Shown here: piece after piece, positions 14,348 through 22,723 of the stretch | How the letters are laid out: each line of letters starts with the position of its first letter | How positions within the stretch are numbered: position 1 is the first letter of the stretch | Assembly (NCBI GenBank): GCA_034211175.1 | Contig: JAXHUH010000058.1 | Location: forward strand, 1 to 33,717 | DNA from: JAXHUH01 sp034211175 | Lineage (GTDB): Bacteria > Actinomycetota > Acidimicrobiia > Acidimicrobiales > CAIXPF01 | Direction: 5' to 3' | Length of the DNA: 33,717 nucleotides | Made by a program: the position numbers and the translations under genes | The notes under the pieces: model-generated | The model's database searches: none | What the model saw: only the letters and a program-made list of their open reading frames with translations | What the model was told of the DNA's origin: nothing

Positions 14348-15820
14348 ATGAACGATCTCCCGAACGTCCCCGCCAACGACCCCGCGGACGACACGGTCGT
14401 ACGCCGCCGGTACGCCGTGATCGGGATCGGGTCGCGGTCGCTGATGTACCTCGACGCGATCTGCGGCGCACACGCGGACCACGCCACGCTCGCCGCGTGG
14501 GGCGACACGAACCCGGGGCGCCTCGAGTTCGTGGCGTCGCACCTACCGGGGCGGGGCCTGGAGCGGGTACCCCGCTTCCGACCGCCCGAGCTGGCCGAGG
14601 TCATCGCCGAGCACCGGATCGACCGGACGATCATCACGTCGCCCGACGACACCCACGCCGCCCACATCGCCACCGCGCTCGACGCCGGTTCCGACGTGGT
14701 CGTCGAGAAGCCGCTGACCGTCGACGAGGCCGGCGTCGAGCTGATCCTCGACGCGGTCCGCCGCACCGGGCGCAACGTGACCGTGACCTTCAACTACCGG
14801 TACTCGCCCCGCAACGAGTCGCTGAAGCGGGTGATCACCGACGGCACCATCGGCGAGGTCACCTCCGTCCACTTCGAGTGGCTGCTCGACACGTCCCACG
14901 GGGCCGACTACTTCCGGCGCTGGCACCGCTACAAGGACGTCTCCGGCGGACTGCTCGTCCACAAGTCGTCCCACCACTTCGACCTCGTCAACTGGTGGCT
15001 CGACGACACGCCGACCCGGGTCTACGCGCGCGGCGGACTGCGGTTCTACGGCGCCGCGAACGCGGCGCGGCGCGGGCTCGGTGACCGCCCCGGGCGGGGT
15101 TCGGTCGACGTCGCCGAGCGCGACCCGTTCGGCCTCGACCTGCGCGACGACGAGGTGCTCCGCGGCCTCTACTACGACCAGGAGCACCACGACGGCTACC
15201 TGCGCGACCGCGACGTCTTCGACGACGGCATCACCATCGAGGACAACCTGTCGCTGGTCGTCGACTACGGATCGGGCGCCACGATGGCCTACAGCCTGTG
15301 CGCCCACGGCCCGTGGGAGGGCTACACGGTCGCGGTCAACGGCACGGCCGGACGGGCCGAGCTGACCGTCGTCGAGCGGGGCGCCGTCCTGTTCGACGAG
15401 ACGGGCCGGGTGACGGTCGACCCGAGCGCCAGCCCCGACGGCGTGGTGGCCGACGCCAGCCGACCGGGCGGTGAGCGCCTCGTCGTGCAGCGCCACTTCG
15501 AGCCCGCGCACGAGGTCCCGATCCCCACGGGCGAGGGCGGTCACGGCGGCGGCGACGCCATCCTGTTGCGCGACGTCTTCGTCGGCGGGGTCGACGACCC
15601 GCTCGGACGGGCGTCGACGTGGCGGGACGGCATCCGATCGGTCGTCGTCGGCATCGCCGGGAACCGCTCCCTCGCCACCGGGATGCCGGTCCGCATCGAC
15701 GAGCTGAGCTTCGGCGCCGCGGTCACATCGCCCGCACCCAACGGGCACGGCCGCGCGCCGGCGCCCGCCGCCGACTCGGGCGGCCCCGGCGAGGTGGCCG
15801 TGACCCGCACCGCACGGTGA
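14348..15820 (+). CDS. Gfo/Idh/MocA-family sugar oxidoreductase
   Basis: 490 residues, ATG at 14348. The N-terminal Rossmann domain has YAVIGIGSRSLMYL (NAD(P) loop near 24-32). The diagnostic E120-K121-P122 follows in DVVVEKPLTVDEAGVELI, whose Lys contributes to catalysis. The C-terminal α/β domain has FNYRYSPRN and KSSHHFDLVNWWL, with His209/210 in the position of the catalytic His. It is about 120 residues longer than typical members because of an insert near 235-300 (acidic, Tyr/His-rich, LYYDQEHHDGYLRDRDVF). It oxidises or epimerises a sugar, or acts by transient oxidation in glycoside cleavage as some family members do. It is coupled by a 4-bp overlap to the SDR gene. The substrate is inferred only from the aldarate-type neighbours. 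Confidence 0.9.
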   Translation: MNDLPNVPANDPADDTVVRRRYAVIGIGSRSLMYLDAICGAHADHATLAAWGDTNPGRLEFVASHLPGRGLERVPRFRPPELAEVIAEHRIDRTIITSPDDTHAAHIATALDAGSDVVVEKPLTVDEAGVELILDAVRRTGRNVTVTFNYRYSPRNESLKRVITDGTIGEVTSVHFEWLLDTSHGADYFRRWHRYKDVSGGLLVHKSSHHFDLVNWWLDDTPTRVYARGGLRFYGAANAARRGLGDRPGRGSVDVAERDPFGLDLRDDEVLRGLYYDQEHHDGYLRDRDVFDDGITIEDNLSLVVDYGSGATMAYSLCAHGPWEGYTVAVNGTAGRAELTVVERGAVLFDETGRVTVDPSASPDGVVADASRPGGERLVVQRHFEPAHEVPIPTGEGGHGGGDAILLRDVFVGGVDDPLGRASTWRDGIRSVVVGIAGNRSLATGMPVRIDELSFGAAVTSPAPNGHGRAPAPAADSGGPGEVAVTRTAR

Positions 15821-16881
15821 CGCGGGCCACCGACCGCATGCGCTACCTCGTGACCGGCGGGGCCGGACGCCTCGGCCGCAGCGTCGTCGCCGCGATGGCC
15901 GACGCCGGCCACGACGTCGTCTCCCTCGACCTCGTCTCCGGCGACACCGCCTCCGGCGATCTCATCTCTGGCATGACCGTCTCCCGGGAACCCGGGCGCT
16001 CCGAGCACCCCGACGGTGACCATCGGGTCACCGAGGTCGTCGTCGACCTCCTCGACCGGGCGGCGACCGACGAGGCGTTCGCGGCGGCCCGGCCCGACGC
16101 CGTCGTCCACCTCGCGGCGGTCGCCGTGCCGTTCAGCCTGCCCGACGCCGAGATCTACGCCCGCAACACCGGGATCATGTACCACGTCCTCGAGGCCACG
16201 GTCCGCTGCGGCGCCCGGGCGCTGCTCGTCGCGAGCAGCCCGACCGTCATCGGCTACGGCAACCCGGCCGGCTGGCTCCCCCGGTACCTGCCGCTCGACG
16301 AGGACCACCCGCTCGAACCCTGGCACGGCTACTCGGCCTCGAAGGTCGCGATGGAGCAGCTCGTCGCCCTCGCCGTGCGGCGCCACGGCGACGACCTGCG
16401 ACTCGGCGTGTTCCGGCCGTGCTACGTCGTCGCACCGGAGGAGTGGGCCGGAGCACCGACCCAGCAGGGCCACACGATCCGCGACCGACTCGCGGACGCC
16501 GATCTCGCCGCCGTCGCGCTGTTCAACTACGTCGACGCCCGCGACGCCGCCGCGTTCGTGCTCCGGTGGCTGGAACGGGCCGACGAGGTCCCCAACGGCA
16601 CCTGCTTCTTCGTCGGCGCGGCCGACGCCCTGGCCAAGGCCCCGATGAGCGAGCTGCTGCCCGTCTACCTCGACGGCCTGGGCGACCTCGCCGCCGGCCT
16701 GGACGGCGACCGGCCGGTGTTCGACTGCTCGCGCGCCGAGCGGCTCCTGGGCTGGACGCCCCGGCGTTCGTGGCGGACCGAGCTGGCCGGGGCGGAACGC
16801 TCATCCGACACGGTGGGCTCCGCCCCGGCATCCGACAGATCCGACCGAGCGAACCCACCGGACGACGAGGGGACCCCATGA
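15817..16881 (+). CDS. Extended SDR: NAD-dependent epimerase/dehydrogenase, uronate dehydrogenase candidate
   Basis: 354 residues if started at the GTG overlapping the previous stop (GTGA); an ATG at 15838 gives 347 residues and directly precedes the Rossmann strand. NAD-binding motif TGGAGRLGRS; VVHLAAVAVPFSLPD; Ser in VASSPTVIGYG; and the catalytic YSASK (Y172/K176 from the GTG start). The ASSPTVIGYG block resembles the ASSNHTIGFY block of uronate dehydrogenases, and the neighbours (aldarate-type dehydratase and KdgD) fit oxidation of a uronate to an aldarolactone. A 25-residue Ser/Gly/Asp insert after strand 2 (VSGDTASGDLISG) is unusual. It could instead be a sugar epimerase. The stop overlaps kdgD by ATGA. 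Confidence 0.88.
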   Translation: MTRATDRMRYLVTGGAGRLGRSVVAAMADAGHDVVSLDLVSGDTASGDLISGMTVSREPGRSEHPDGDHRVTEVVVDLLDRAATDEAFAAARPDAVVHLAAVAVPFSLPDAEIYARNTGIMYHVLEATVRCGARALLVASSPTVIGYGNPAGWLPRYLPLDEDHPLEPWHGYSASKVAMEQLVALAVRRHGDDLRLGVFRPCYVVAPEEWAGAPTQQGHTIRDRLADADLAAVALFNYVDARDAAAFVLRWLERADEVPNGTCFFVGAADALAKAPMSELLPVYLDGLGDLAAGLDGDRPVFDCSRAERLLGWTPRRSWRTELAGAERSSDTVGSAPASDRSDRANPPDDEGTP

Positions 16882-17795
16882 CCCGTCTGCGCCTGGCCAT
16901 CGACCGTGTGCTCTTCTTCCCGGTCACGCCGTTCACCCCCGACGACGAGGTCGACCTCGACCGGTTCGGGGACCACCTGGCCGACCGGCTCACCCACCGG
17001 CCCGGTGCGGTGTTCGCAGCGTGCGGGACCGGCGAGTTCCACACCTTGTCCGTCGACGAGCACCGCCGCCTCGCGGAACGGGCGGTCGCGGTCACCGACG
17101 GCGCCGTCCCCGTCATCTGCGGCGCCGGCGGCCCGCTCGGCCATGCCCGCGCCTGCGCCCGCTCCGCCGCCGACGCCGGCGCCGACGGCCTGCTGGCGAT
17201 GCCGCCCTACCTCGTCGGGGCGCCCCAGCAGGGGCTCGTCGCCTACGTCGAGGCGATCGCCGCGGTGAGCGACCTCGAGCTCGTCGTGTACCACCGGGCG
17301 AACGCGCAGCTCACGCCCGCGACGGTCGAGCGGCTGTTCGCCAACCCGAAGGTCGTCGGCGTCAAGGACGGGGTCGGCGACCTCGCCATCGCCCAGCAGT
17401 TCGTGCTCGCCGCGGCCCACGCCGGACGAACCGGCGCCAGCTTCTTCAACGGCCTGCTCACCGCCGAGCTGACCCAGGCGGCCTACGACGGCATCGGCGT
17501 GCCGTACTACTCGTCCGCAGCGTTCGCCATGGTGCCCGACGTCGCCACCGCGTACCTGGGAGCCCTTCGCCGTGGCGACGACGAGCTGCGGCACCAGCTC
17601 CTCGAGGCGTTCTACCTGCCCCTCGTCGCGCTCCGGGACGAGACCCGCGGGTTCGCGGTGGCGCTGATCAAGGCCGGGGTCCGCCTGGAGGGGCTCGACG
17701 TCGGTCCGGTCCGCCCACCGCTCGTCGACCCCGACCCCGAACAGCTCGACCGCCTGCGGCGCATCATCGACGACGGCCGGAAGGTGCTGGCATGA
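16878..17795 (+). CDS. kdgD: 5-dehydro-4-deoxyglucarate dehydratase (DHDPS/NAL superfamily)
   Basis: 305 residues, a usual length. TIM-barrel aldolase-superfamily enzyme forming a Schiff base through K163 (VVGVKDGVGDL), with Tyr138 in LVVYHRAN. The substrate loop reads AACGTGEFHTLSVDEH (GTGEF 50-54), and FFPVTPF, PPYLVGAPQQGL and YYSSAAF all follow the pattern of KdgD rather than of dihydrodipicolinate synthase or KDG aldolase (which have GTTGE). The reaction is 5-dehydro-4-deoxyglucarate to 2-oxoglutarate semialdehyde plus CO2 and water. ATGA overlaps on both sides tie it to the SDR and the enolase-superfamily dehydratase, which would make its substrate. The semialdehyde dehydrogenase that normally follows is absent here. 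Confidence 0.85.
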   Translation: MTRLRLAIDRVLFFPVTPFTPDDEVDLDRFGDHLADRLTHRPGAVFAACGTGEFHTLSVDEHRRLAERAVAVTDGAVPVICGAGGPLGHARACARSAADAGADGLLAMPPYLVGAPQQGLVAYVEAIAAVSDLELVVYHRANAQLTPATVERLFANPKVVGVKDGVGDLAIAQQFVLAAAHAGRTGASFFNGLLTAELTQAAYDGIGVPYYSSAAFAMVPDVATAYLGALRRGDDELRHQLLEAFYLPLVALRDETRGFAVALIKAGVRLEGLDVGPVRPPLVDPDPEQLDRLRRIIDDGRKVLA

Positions 17796-18910
17796 CCCCT
17801 ACCCCGGCCCCTACACCGACGGCGGACGTGCGCCCCGCCGCGCCGACGATCGAGCGGGTCGACATCGAGCGCCGGGTCGTGCCGCTGACCCGCCCGTGGG
17901 GACCGACGGTGACCGAGCTGACCTTCGTCGCGGTCGACGTCCACGACAGCGACGGCGGCACCGGCCACGGCTTCTCGTGGACACCGTCGATCGGCGGCAG
18001 TGCGGTCACCGCCCTGCTGCGCGACGACCTGGCGCCGTGGGCCGTCGGCCGCGAGGCCGAGCCCGACCTGTGGACCGACGCCTGGGAGCACGTGCACGAG
18101 GCGGGCGGCGGTGGCATCACCACCATCGCTCTCGCCGGTCTCGACCTCGCCCTGTGGGACCTGCGCTGTCGCCGCCACGGCACGGGGCTCGACGACCTCC
18201 TCGGCCGCCGCCACGACACCCAGCCGGCCTACGGCAGCGGAATCAACCTCCACTACCCGCTCGACGAGCTGGTGGCCCAGGTCCGACGGTGGGTCGACGC
18301 CGGGTTCGACGCCGTGAAGGTCAAGGTCGGCAAGCCGGACCTCGGCGAGGACGTCGAGCGGCTCGCCGCGGTCCGCGACGTGCTCGGCCCCGATCGCCGC
18401 CTGATGATCGACGCCAACCAGCGCTGGGACCTCGAGCGGGCGACGATCGCGGCCGACGAGCTCGCCGCCTTCGACCTGGCCTGGCTGGAGGAGCCGCTGC
18501 GCTCCGACGACACCGCCGGCTACGTCGAGCTGCGCCGCCGGACCGACGTGCCCATCGCCATGGGCGAGAACGTCCACCACTGGTACCGGTTCCGGGACCT
18601 GCTCGACGCCGGGGCGTGCGACATCGTCCAGCCGAACGTCGTGCGGGTCGGCGGGATCACCCCGTTCCTGCGGATCGCCGAGCTCGCCCACCGACGCGAC
18701 GTCGAGCTCGCCCCCCATCTCCTCCCCGACCTGTCGGCCCGCCTGGCGGTGACCCTGCCCGGACCGACATGGGTCGAGGAGGTCGAGGACGCCGGCTTCG
18801 GCGACCTGGGCGTGCTCGCCGAGCCCAGCGGCGTGCGCATCGAGGCGGGCCGGGCGCACGTCGAGGCGACGGTCGGCATCGGCGTCGAGCTCGCCGGCGG
18901 TGCCTCGTGA
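17792..18910 (+). CDS. Enolase-superfamily acid-sugar dehydratase (mandelate racemase subgroup)
   Basis: 372 residues. The N-terminal capping domain ends near 140; the barrel has base K176-x-K178 (VKVKVG), metal ligands D207 (MIDANQ), E233 (LEEPL) and E259 (GEN), and the D277-H309 dyad partners (CDIVQPNVVRVGG and APHLLPDL). This is the mandelate racemase-type arrangement shared by galactarate, gluconate, fuconate and related dehydratases. Positioned directly after kdgD with a 4-bp overlap, it is the natural source of the 4-deoxy-5-keto-aldarate. The first 20 residues (Pro/Thr-rich) are probably disordered. Exact stereospecificity cannot be read. It is followed by a GTGA overlap to the M24-like gene. 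Confidence 0.92.
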   Translation: MTPTPAPTPTADVRPAAPTIERVDIERRVVPLTRPWGPTVTELTFVAVDVHDSDGGTGHGFSWTPSIGGSAVTALLRDDLAPWAVGREAEPDLWTDAWEHVHEAGGGGITTIALAGLDLALWDLRCRRHGTGLDDLLGRRHDTQPAYGSGINLHYPLDELVAQVRRWVDAGFDAVKVKVGKPDLGEDVERLAAVRDVLGPDRRLMIDANQRWDLERATIAADELAAFDLAWLEEPLRSDDTAGYVELRRRTDVPIAMGENVHHWYRFRDLLDAGACDIVQPNVVRVGGITPFLRIAELAHRRDVELAPHLLPDLSARLAVTLPGPTWVEEVEDAGFGDLGVLAEPSGVRIEAGRAHVEATVGIGVELAGGAS

Positions 18911-20100
18911 ACGCCGCACGCCGGACGGCCGCGTCGGTCACCGAGCCGGCCGACGGCGCCGCGGCAGCCGCTTCTCCCGGGTCCGACCGACCCGCGAAGC
19001 TCGACCGGCTCCGCGCCGTGCTCCGGGCCCGCGCCGCCGAGGCGCTCGTCCTGACCAGTCCCGAGATGATGGCGTGGCTCCTCGACGGCGCCCGGACCCA
19101 GGTCCCGCCGAACGGCCCGTCGGTGATGGCGGCCGCGATCACCGCGGACGACGAGCAGCTCGTGTGCGCCCACAACGAGATCGGGCGCATGGCGGCCGAG
19201 GAGCTACCCGGCGGCACGACTCCCGAGCCGGTGCCGTGGTTCGAGCCGCTGACCGGAGGGCTGCCGGTACCGGACGGGACCGCGGTGCTGGCCGAGGCCG
19301 ACGTGGTCGACGAGCTCCGCGCGGCCCGGGCCTCGCTGCTCCCGCTGGAGCTGGCCCGCTACCGCAGCCTGTGCCGGGACGCGGCGACCGTGGTCACCGA
19401 CGTCGTGTCCGCCGCCCGGCCCGACCACACCGAGCGCCAGGTCGCATCAGCGCTGGCGGCCGGGCTCGTCGCCGTCGGCGCCGAACCGCTCGTGCTGCTG
19501 GTCGGAGGCGGTCGCCGACTCCTCCACCGCCACCCGCTCCCCACCCACGCACCGGTCGGCGACCGCTTCCTGGCCGTGGTGTGCGCCCGCCGCCACGGCA
19601 TGATCGCCAACCTCTCACGCTGGCGCTCGTTCGACGCCGGCTTCCGTGATGAGGCAGGGCGCGAGAACCCGGGCGACACCGTCGATGCAGCCCGCCGTCT
19701 GTTCGAGGTCGAGGCCGACGCGCTCGACGCCACCCGGGCGGGCGCGTCGCTGGCCGACGTGTTCGCCGCCCTGCGCCGGGCATACGCGGCCCACGGCTTC
19801 GACCCCGACGAGTGGACCTGCCACCACCAGGGCGGGCCGACCGGCTACCTCGGCCGCGACCCGAAGGTGTCCCACACCAGTACCGGCTCGGTCGTGGCCG
19901 GTCAGGCGTTCGCGTGGAACCCCAGCGCACCCGGCGTGAAGGTCGAGGACACGGTCCTCACCGGTCCCGCGCCCGACGGCGCCACGCCCGACGGTCCCGC
20001 CATCCCCGACCCTGCCGGCATGGAGGTCCTGACCGTCGATCCCCGCTGGCCGACCGTGTCCGTGCGTGGGCGGCCCCGCCCGCTGATCCTCCACGGCTGA
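18907..20100 (+). CDS. M24 (pita-bread) family protein with degenerate metal site
   Basis: 397 residues, GTG start overlapping the previous stop. The N-terminal creatinase-like domain (about 30-145) is followed by the pita-bread fold (about 147-397). Active M24 aminopeptidases need five metal ligands (D, D, H, E, E). Here the first two positions read AVVCARRHG and ANLSRW, with Asp replaced by Val and Asn. His is kept in CHHQGGPTGYLGRD. The first Glu is Asn in AWNPSAPG. The last Glu is kept in KVEDTVLTG. Three of five ligands are therefore missing, so it is unlikely to be a metallopeptidase. Creatinase is a precedent for a metal-free hydrolase of this fold. Embedded by overlap in the acid-sugar operon, it may cleave an amide-linked or other derivative of the substrate, or may be structural. 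Confidence 0.85.
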   Translation: MNAARRTAASVTEPADGAAAAASPGSDRPAKLDRLRAVLRARAAEALVLTSPEMMAWLLDGARTQVPPNGPSVMAAAITADDEQLVCAHNEIGRMAAEELPGGTTPEPVPWFEPLTGGLPVPDGTAVLAEADVVDELRAARASLLPLELARYRSLCRDAATVVTDVVSAARPDHTERQVASALAAGLVAVGAEPLVLLVGGGRRLLHRHPLPTHAPVGDRFLAVVCARRHGMIANLSRWRSFDAGFRDEAGRENPGDTVDAARRLFEVEADALDATRAGASLADVFAALRRAYAAHGFDPDEWTCHHQGGPTGYLGRDPKVSHTSTGSVVAGQAFAWNPSAPGVKVEDTVLTGPAPDGATPDGPAIPDPAGMEVLTVDPRWPTVSVRGRPRPLILHG

Positions 20101-20159
20101 GCGTCACCGCCGCGCCGAGCACCCACCGAACCGCCACTCGATCCCGAGGAGACCCAACC

Positions 20160-21560
20160 GTGCCACCGCCGCAACCGCTCCCTTGGCTCCGCGTCGACGG
20201 CGACCGGATCGTCGACCCCGACGGCGCGACCGTGCACCTGCGCGGGGTCGGGCTCGGCGGGTGGATGAACATGGAGAACTTCATCACCGGCTACGCCGGG
20301 AACGAGTCCGCCATGCGGGCCCGTCTCCGGGCGGTGATGGGCCCGGCGGCGTACGACGCGTTCTTCGACGCGCTCGACGTCGCGTTCTTCGACGAGGCCG
20401 ACGCCGCGTTCCTCGCCTCGATCGGCGTGAACTCGGTGCGGATCCCGGTGAACCAGCGCCGCTTCGAGGACGACGCGAGGCCCTTCGAGCTGCTCGACAC
20501 CGGGTTCGACCAGCTCGACCGGGTCGTGTCACTGCTCGGCCGCCACGGCATCTGGTCGATCATCGACCTCCACGCCGTGCCCGGCTGCCAGAACCACCAC
20601 TGGCACAGCGACAACCCGACGCATGTGGCCGCGTTCTGGGACCACCCCCACTTCCAGGACCGGGTCGTGCACCTGTGGGAGGCGCTGGCCGACCGCTTCC
20701 GCGACCGTCCCGAGGTCGCCGGCTACAACCCGCTCAACGAACCGGCCGACGAGTCCGGTGAGGTGCTCCCGGCGTTCTACCGCCGCCTCGAGGCCGCGAT
20801 CCGGGCCGTCGACCCCGACCACGTGCTGTTCCTCGACGGCAATCGCTACTCGACCGACTTCGCCTGCTTCGACGAGCCGTTCGACAACGCGGTCTACGCC
20901 TGCCACGACTACGCACTCCCGGGCATCGCCGGCGCCACCGAGTACCCGGGCGTGACCCGGGGCGAGTACGTCGACCGCGGCGTCGTCGAGGCGACGTTCC
21001 TGCGGCGCAGCGAGTTCATGCGCCGCACCGGCACCCCGATCTGGGTCGGCGAGTTCGGCCCGATGTACCCGCCGGGCCGCCCGCAGGACACGTGGCGCCA
21101 CCGCCTCCTCGCCGACCAGCTCGACATCTACCGCGACCACGGCGCCGGCTGGTCGCTGTGGACGTACAAGGACGTCGGGCTCCAGGGCCTGGCCCACACC
21201 CGTCCGGAGAGCCGCTACGCCAAGCTGATCGAGCCCATCCGCGAGCTGAAGGACCGGCTCGGGGTCGACTCGTGGGGAGGCAGCGACCTCGGGGTCCGCG
21301 ACGTGCTCGACCCGATCGACGAGGTCCTCGACCGCCACGTCGCCGGCTACGAGCCCTACCCGTGGGGCCGGCGCCAGCACGTGTTCCGCCTCGTGCGCCA
21401 CATCCTCCTGGCCGAGCCGGTGGCCGACCGCTACGCCGAGCTGTTCCGCGGGGTCACCCCCGACGAGGCCCGCGAGCTGGCCGACTCGTTCCGCCTCGAG
21501 GAGTGCACGATCCGCACCGAGGTCGTCGACCTCCTCCGCACCCACCTCACCCCCGCCTGA
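20160..21560 (+). CDS. Cytoplasmic GH5-family glycoside hydrolase
   Basis: 466 residues from GTG 20160 with GAGGAG 9 nt upstream. No signal peptide, so it acts on imported oligosaccharide. The TIM barrel starts LRGVGLGGWMNMENFITGY, with VNSVRIPVNQRRF, WSIIDLHAVPG, the acid/base Glu194 in YNPLNEP, CHDY, and the nucleophile Glu298 in IWVGEFGPMY, followed by GWSLWTYKDVG. All canonical GH5 retaining-enzyme residues are present. A C-terminal helical extension (about 355-466) is beyond the usual barrel. β-glucosidic or β-mannosidic cleavage is typical of GH5, but the subfamily cannot be assigned by eye. It is the last gene of the plus-strand operon, 59 bp after the M24-like gene, and a 9-bp-arm hairpin follows its stop. 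Confidence 0.9.
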   Translation: MPPPQPLPWLRVDGDRIVDPDGATVHLRGVGLGGWMNMENFITGYAGNESAMRARLRAVMGPAAYDAFFDALDVAFFDEADAAFLASIGVNSVRIPVNQRRFEDDARPFELLDTGFDQLDRVVSLLGRHGIWSIIDLHAVPGCQNHHWHSDNPTHVAAFWDHPHFQDRVVHLWEALADRFRDRPEVAGYNPLNEPADESGEVLPAFYRRLEAAIRAVDPDHVLFLDGNRYSTDFACFDEPFDNAVYACHDYALPGIAGATEYPGVTRGEYVDRGVVEATFLRRSEFMRRTGTPIWVGEFGPMYPPGRPQDTWRHRLLADQLDIYRDHGAGWSLWTYKDVGLQGLAHTRPESRYAKLIEPIRELKDRLGVDSWGGSDLGVRDVLDPIDEVLDRHVAGYEPYPWGRRQHVFRLVRHILLAEPVADRYAELFRGVTPDEARELADSFRLEECTIRTEVVDLLRTHLTPA

Positions 21561-21615
21561 CCGACCCCCCCTACCCATCCCGAACTGGGTTCCACATCCG
21601 CCACGTGGGGGTCGG
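21561..21615 (+). terminator. Long hairpin closing the plus-strand sugar operon
   Basis: Perfect 9-bp arms CCGACCCCC and GGGGGTCGG begin at the base after the GH5 stop and enclose a 37-nt loop. The loop contains CCCGAACTGGGTTCC, nearly the same as the left end of the repeat at 22724. The position suits an operon terminator. Confidence 0.5.
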
Positions 21616-21678
21616 CGGCTCTGAGGCCCAGAACGGGCGGTTGATCGCCCTGAGCGCGGACTGGGTAGCGTCCCCGGG

Positions 21679-22302
21679 GTGTTCGTGAAGGTCTGCGGCG
21701 TCACACGACCCGCCGATGCCGTCGCCGCCATCGATGCCGGGGCCGACGCGCTCGGGCTCAACTTCGTGCCCTCGTCGCGACGCCGCATCGATGTCGCGGC
21801 GGCACGGGCGATCGTCGCGGTGGTGCCCGACCACGTCATGACCGTCGGCGTCTTCCGGGACCAACCGGTCGACGAGGTGCTCGCCATCACGGGCGAGCTC
21901 GGTCTCGACGCGGCCCAGCTCCACGGCGACGAACCGCCCGAGGCCACCGCCGCCGTCGCCGCGGGCGTGGGGACCGTCATCAAGGCGGTCGCGGCCGGGA
22001 CCCCGGCAGCCGACGCCGTCGGTGATCACGCCGCCGACATCGTCCTCCTCGACGCCCCCGAACCCGGCGGCGGCATCACCTTCGACTGGGGCCTGGTCGG
22101 CGACCTCGTCGCGAGGCACGACGTCCTGCTCGCCGGCGGACTGGCGCCGGACAACGTCGGCGACGCGGTCCGCCGGGTACGACCCTGGGGCGTCGACGTC
22201 GCGTCCGGCGTCGAGTCGGCGCCCGGGTGCAAGGACGCGTCCCTGATGGCCCGCTTCGTCAGCGAGGCCCACGCCGCGACCCACCGCGCGAGCACCGCCT
22301 GA
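21679..22302 (+). CDS. trpF: Phosphoribosylanthranilate isomerase
   Basis: 207 residues, GTG start (a second GTG lies two codons later). TIM-barrel isomerase of tryptophan synthesis, converting phosphoribosylanthranilate to the carboxyphenylamino-deoxyribulose phosphate. Catalytic Cys6 (VKVCGVT) and Asp125 (IVLLDAPE) are present, with LGLNFVPSSRR, AAQLHGDE, LLAGGLAPDNV and the phosphate-binding DVASGVES. It is complete and ordinary but stands alone, with no other trp gene in the window, between the two arms of the sugar regulon. Placement near a sugar cluster looks incidental. Confidence 0.95.
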   Translation: MFVKVCGVTRPADAVAAIDAGADALGLNFVPSSRRRIDVAAARAIVAVVPDHVMTVGVFRDQPVDEVLAITGELGLDAAQLHGDEPPEATAAVAAGVGTVIKAVAAGTPAADAVGDHAADIVLLDAPEPGGGITFDWGLVGDLVARHDVLLAGGLAPDNVGDAVRRVRPWGVDVASGVESAPGCKDASLMARFVSEAHAATHRASTA

Positions 22303-22326
22303 GCGCTCGGCGACGCCGCCGCCGGA

Positions 22327-22692
22327 TCAGCGCTCGGCGACCCAGGCGAGGACGTGATCGACGTCGTCGCGGGCGAGGCCGGCCGCGTAGGTATCGATGC
22401 GCCCGATCTTGTCGTCGGGCGCGAACGGCGCCGGCGGCATCGTCACGACGGGGAACGGGCCGATGCCCAGCAACGGCGCCAGGACGTCGTTGGCCTCGTC
22501 GTTCCAGCCGGTGGCCCACGCGAGGTCCATGGCCCCGCCGAGCTCGGTGATCCAGCGGCCGTGCGCGGGGTTGACCCGCACGGGTTCCTCCCCAGGGAAC
22601 AGCGTGTGGTCCACATAGCCCGCCGGCGGCTCCGCCGCGGCGAACGGGTTGAGCACGCCGTCGACATCGAGCAGGAGCAGCGGCCGACCCAT
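22327..22692 (-). CDS. Small HAD-like hydrolase
   Basis: 121 residues from the ATG at 22692-22690, preceded by GAGGTG. The HAD motif I lies at the N-terminus (LLLLDVDGVLNPF, nucleophile and acid/base Asp). WATGWNDEANDVLAPLLG resembles motif II with Thr, followed by a short DDKIGRID stretch. The protein is much shorter than full HAD enzymes and matches the compact HAD domain seen in nucleic-acid repair-type proteins, though no substrate is evident. It converges on trpF with 24 bp between stops. Confidence 0.8.
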   Translation of the reverse strand: MGRPLLLLDVDGVLNPFAAAEPPAGYVDHTLFPGEEPVRVNPAHGRWITELGGAMDLAWATGWNDEANDVLAPLLGIGPFPVVTMPPAPFAPDDKIGRIDTYAAGLARDDVDHVLAWVAER

Positions 22693-22723
22693 CACCTCAT
22701 CCTCGCCCAGCCCCGCCCGGCCC

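Noticed and set aside
22301..22340. 13-bp direct repeat around the convergent ends of trpF and the HAD gene (GCGCTCGGCGAC twice)
   Set aside because: Short, inside coding ends of high-GC DNA, and with no associated element; probably chance.
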